DNA of 64,000 nt from Candidula unifasciata (Eukaryota; Mollusca; Gastropoda; Stylommatophora; Geomitridae): positions 567,475 to 631,474 of the forward strand of contig CAJHNH020000713.1 in assembly GCA_905116865.2 (NCBI GenBank). Direction: 5' to 3'. Below are positions 63,580 to 64,000 of the stretch, one piece after another (within the stretch, counting starts at the first letter, position 1; each line of letters opens with the position of its first letter). The position numbers and the translations under genes were made by a program. Below the pieces are notes generated by a model. It was not told the DNA's origin. It did no database searches and saw only the letters and a list, made by a program, of their open reading frames with translations.

Positions 63580-63705
63580 TGAAGTGAGTTGCATGAGGTG
63601 GCATATGATTGTCCGACTTGGTGCATGCTGGTTGGCGGCCTATGCTCCACTGAGGAGCTGCAGCAGAGCACTGGTTAGACACTTCCAAGACAACCTGAGG
63701 CGAAG
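63580..63705 (+). pseudogene. Short LINE tail fragment
   Basis: GGTGCATGCTGGTTGGCGGC and CTATGCTCCACTGAGGAGC resemble the end of the LINE tail at 27470-27530 (minus), GTGTGAGTTGGTTGAGGGCC and TATGCTCCATTGGGG. Confidence 0.5.
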
Positions 63706-63714
63706 CTGATTTTT

Positions 63715-63830
63715 ATTTTTTTATTGACCATGTCTCCTAGGTCAACCAAAGCTACAACAGGATACATGGAAAATGTCCTGGGAAATATAGGCAGTTTACA
63801 TGGTTCTGACTACAGCACCTATAAAGTGTT
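63715..63830 (+). repeat. SINE family B fragment
   Basis: CTAGGTCAACCAAAGCTACA, ACAGGATACATGG and TGTCCTGGGAAATATAGGC follow the family B order. Bases 63830-64000 show nothing further. Confidence 0.5.
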
Positions 63831-64000
63831 GATTGCTTTATGAAAAAGCCCAGATGTATCCACTACACAATTTTTTTTCCTTTTCTGCATTCATTCCTAA
63901 AAAGGCGCAAGGCATGCTGAGTTGTGGTTTACAGCTAATCTGTGATATGTATTCCATTTGGACAAAACATCAAATTTAAAAAACTTCCTAATTAGATGGC

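Overview
The window is animal genomic DNA. It has widely spaced GT-AG exons in kilobase introns and is crowded with decayed LINEs, tRNA-derived SINEs, DNA transposons and minisatellites. There are no operons, ribosome-binding sites or CRISPR arrays. The retroelement types (jockey-like LINEs with RNase H, craniofacial-development-protein-2-like LINEs, several tRNA-headed SINE families) suggest a spiralian, probably a gastropod mollusc; that is an inference from repeat style only.

Two host genes are supported. The first is an annexin on the + strand (21301 to 38471). Five internal exons join in phase and encode the second half of repeat 1, then repeats 2, 3 and most of 4. They are followed by two tandem copies of the last coding exon (37585-37707 and 38349-38471), each with its own acceptor, stop codon and downstream AATAAA. 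These look like mutually exclusive terminal exons giving two C-termini (32 of 40 residues identical). The N-terminus and first half of repeat 1 were not found and are probably upstream of the window. The second gene is on the - strand (63087 down to 57513). It is the C-terminal part of an unrecognised single-pass membrane protein: a glycosylatable ectodomain, one transmembrane helix, and a short cytosolic tail with a dileucine-type motif. Its upstream exons lie to the right of the window.

Layout. 1-21 kb: mostly repeats, including a foldback MITE (3372-3732), a SPIN/URR1-like hAT element (7365-7900), a deleted pogo/Tigger element (8900-10193), a second hAT-like MITE, a TA-flanked MITE, and antisense LINE reverse transcriptase/RNase H remains (13.9-15.1 and 19.0-21.1 kb). 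21-39 kb: the annexin, its introns filled with LINE tails, a full-length decayed mariner (30326-31648) and arrays with 27, 52, 67, 33 and 42 bp units. 39-53 kb: microsatellites, SINEs, a 41 bp satellite, a 1.2 kb hAT element with perfect 8 bp target duplications, and a LINE fragment with the longest open frame of the window (49350-50703). 53-64 kb: the membrane-protein gene; its intron holds a nearly complete LINE (59722-62345) that carries an internal micro-inversion and a TTAA-flanked MITE.

Nested insertions, paralogous empty sites and target duplications allow the order of several insertions to be read from the sequence. SINE families are named A to G here for convenience only. Their boundaries, and those of LINE fragments, are approximate unless a target duplication is given.
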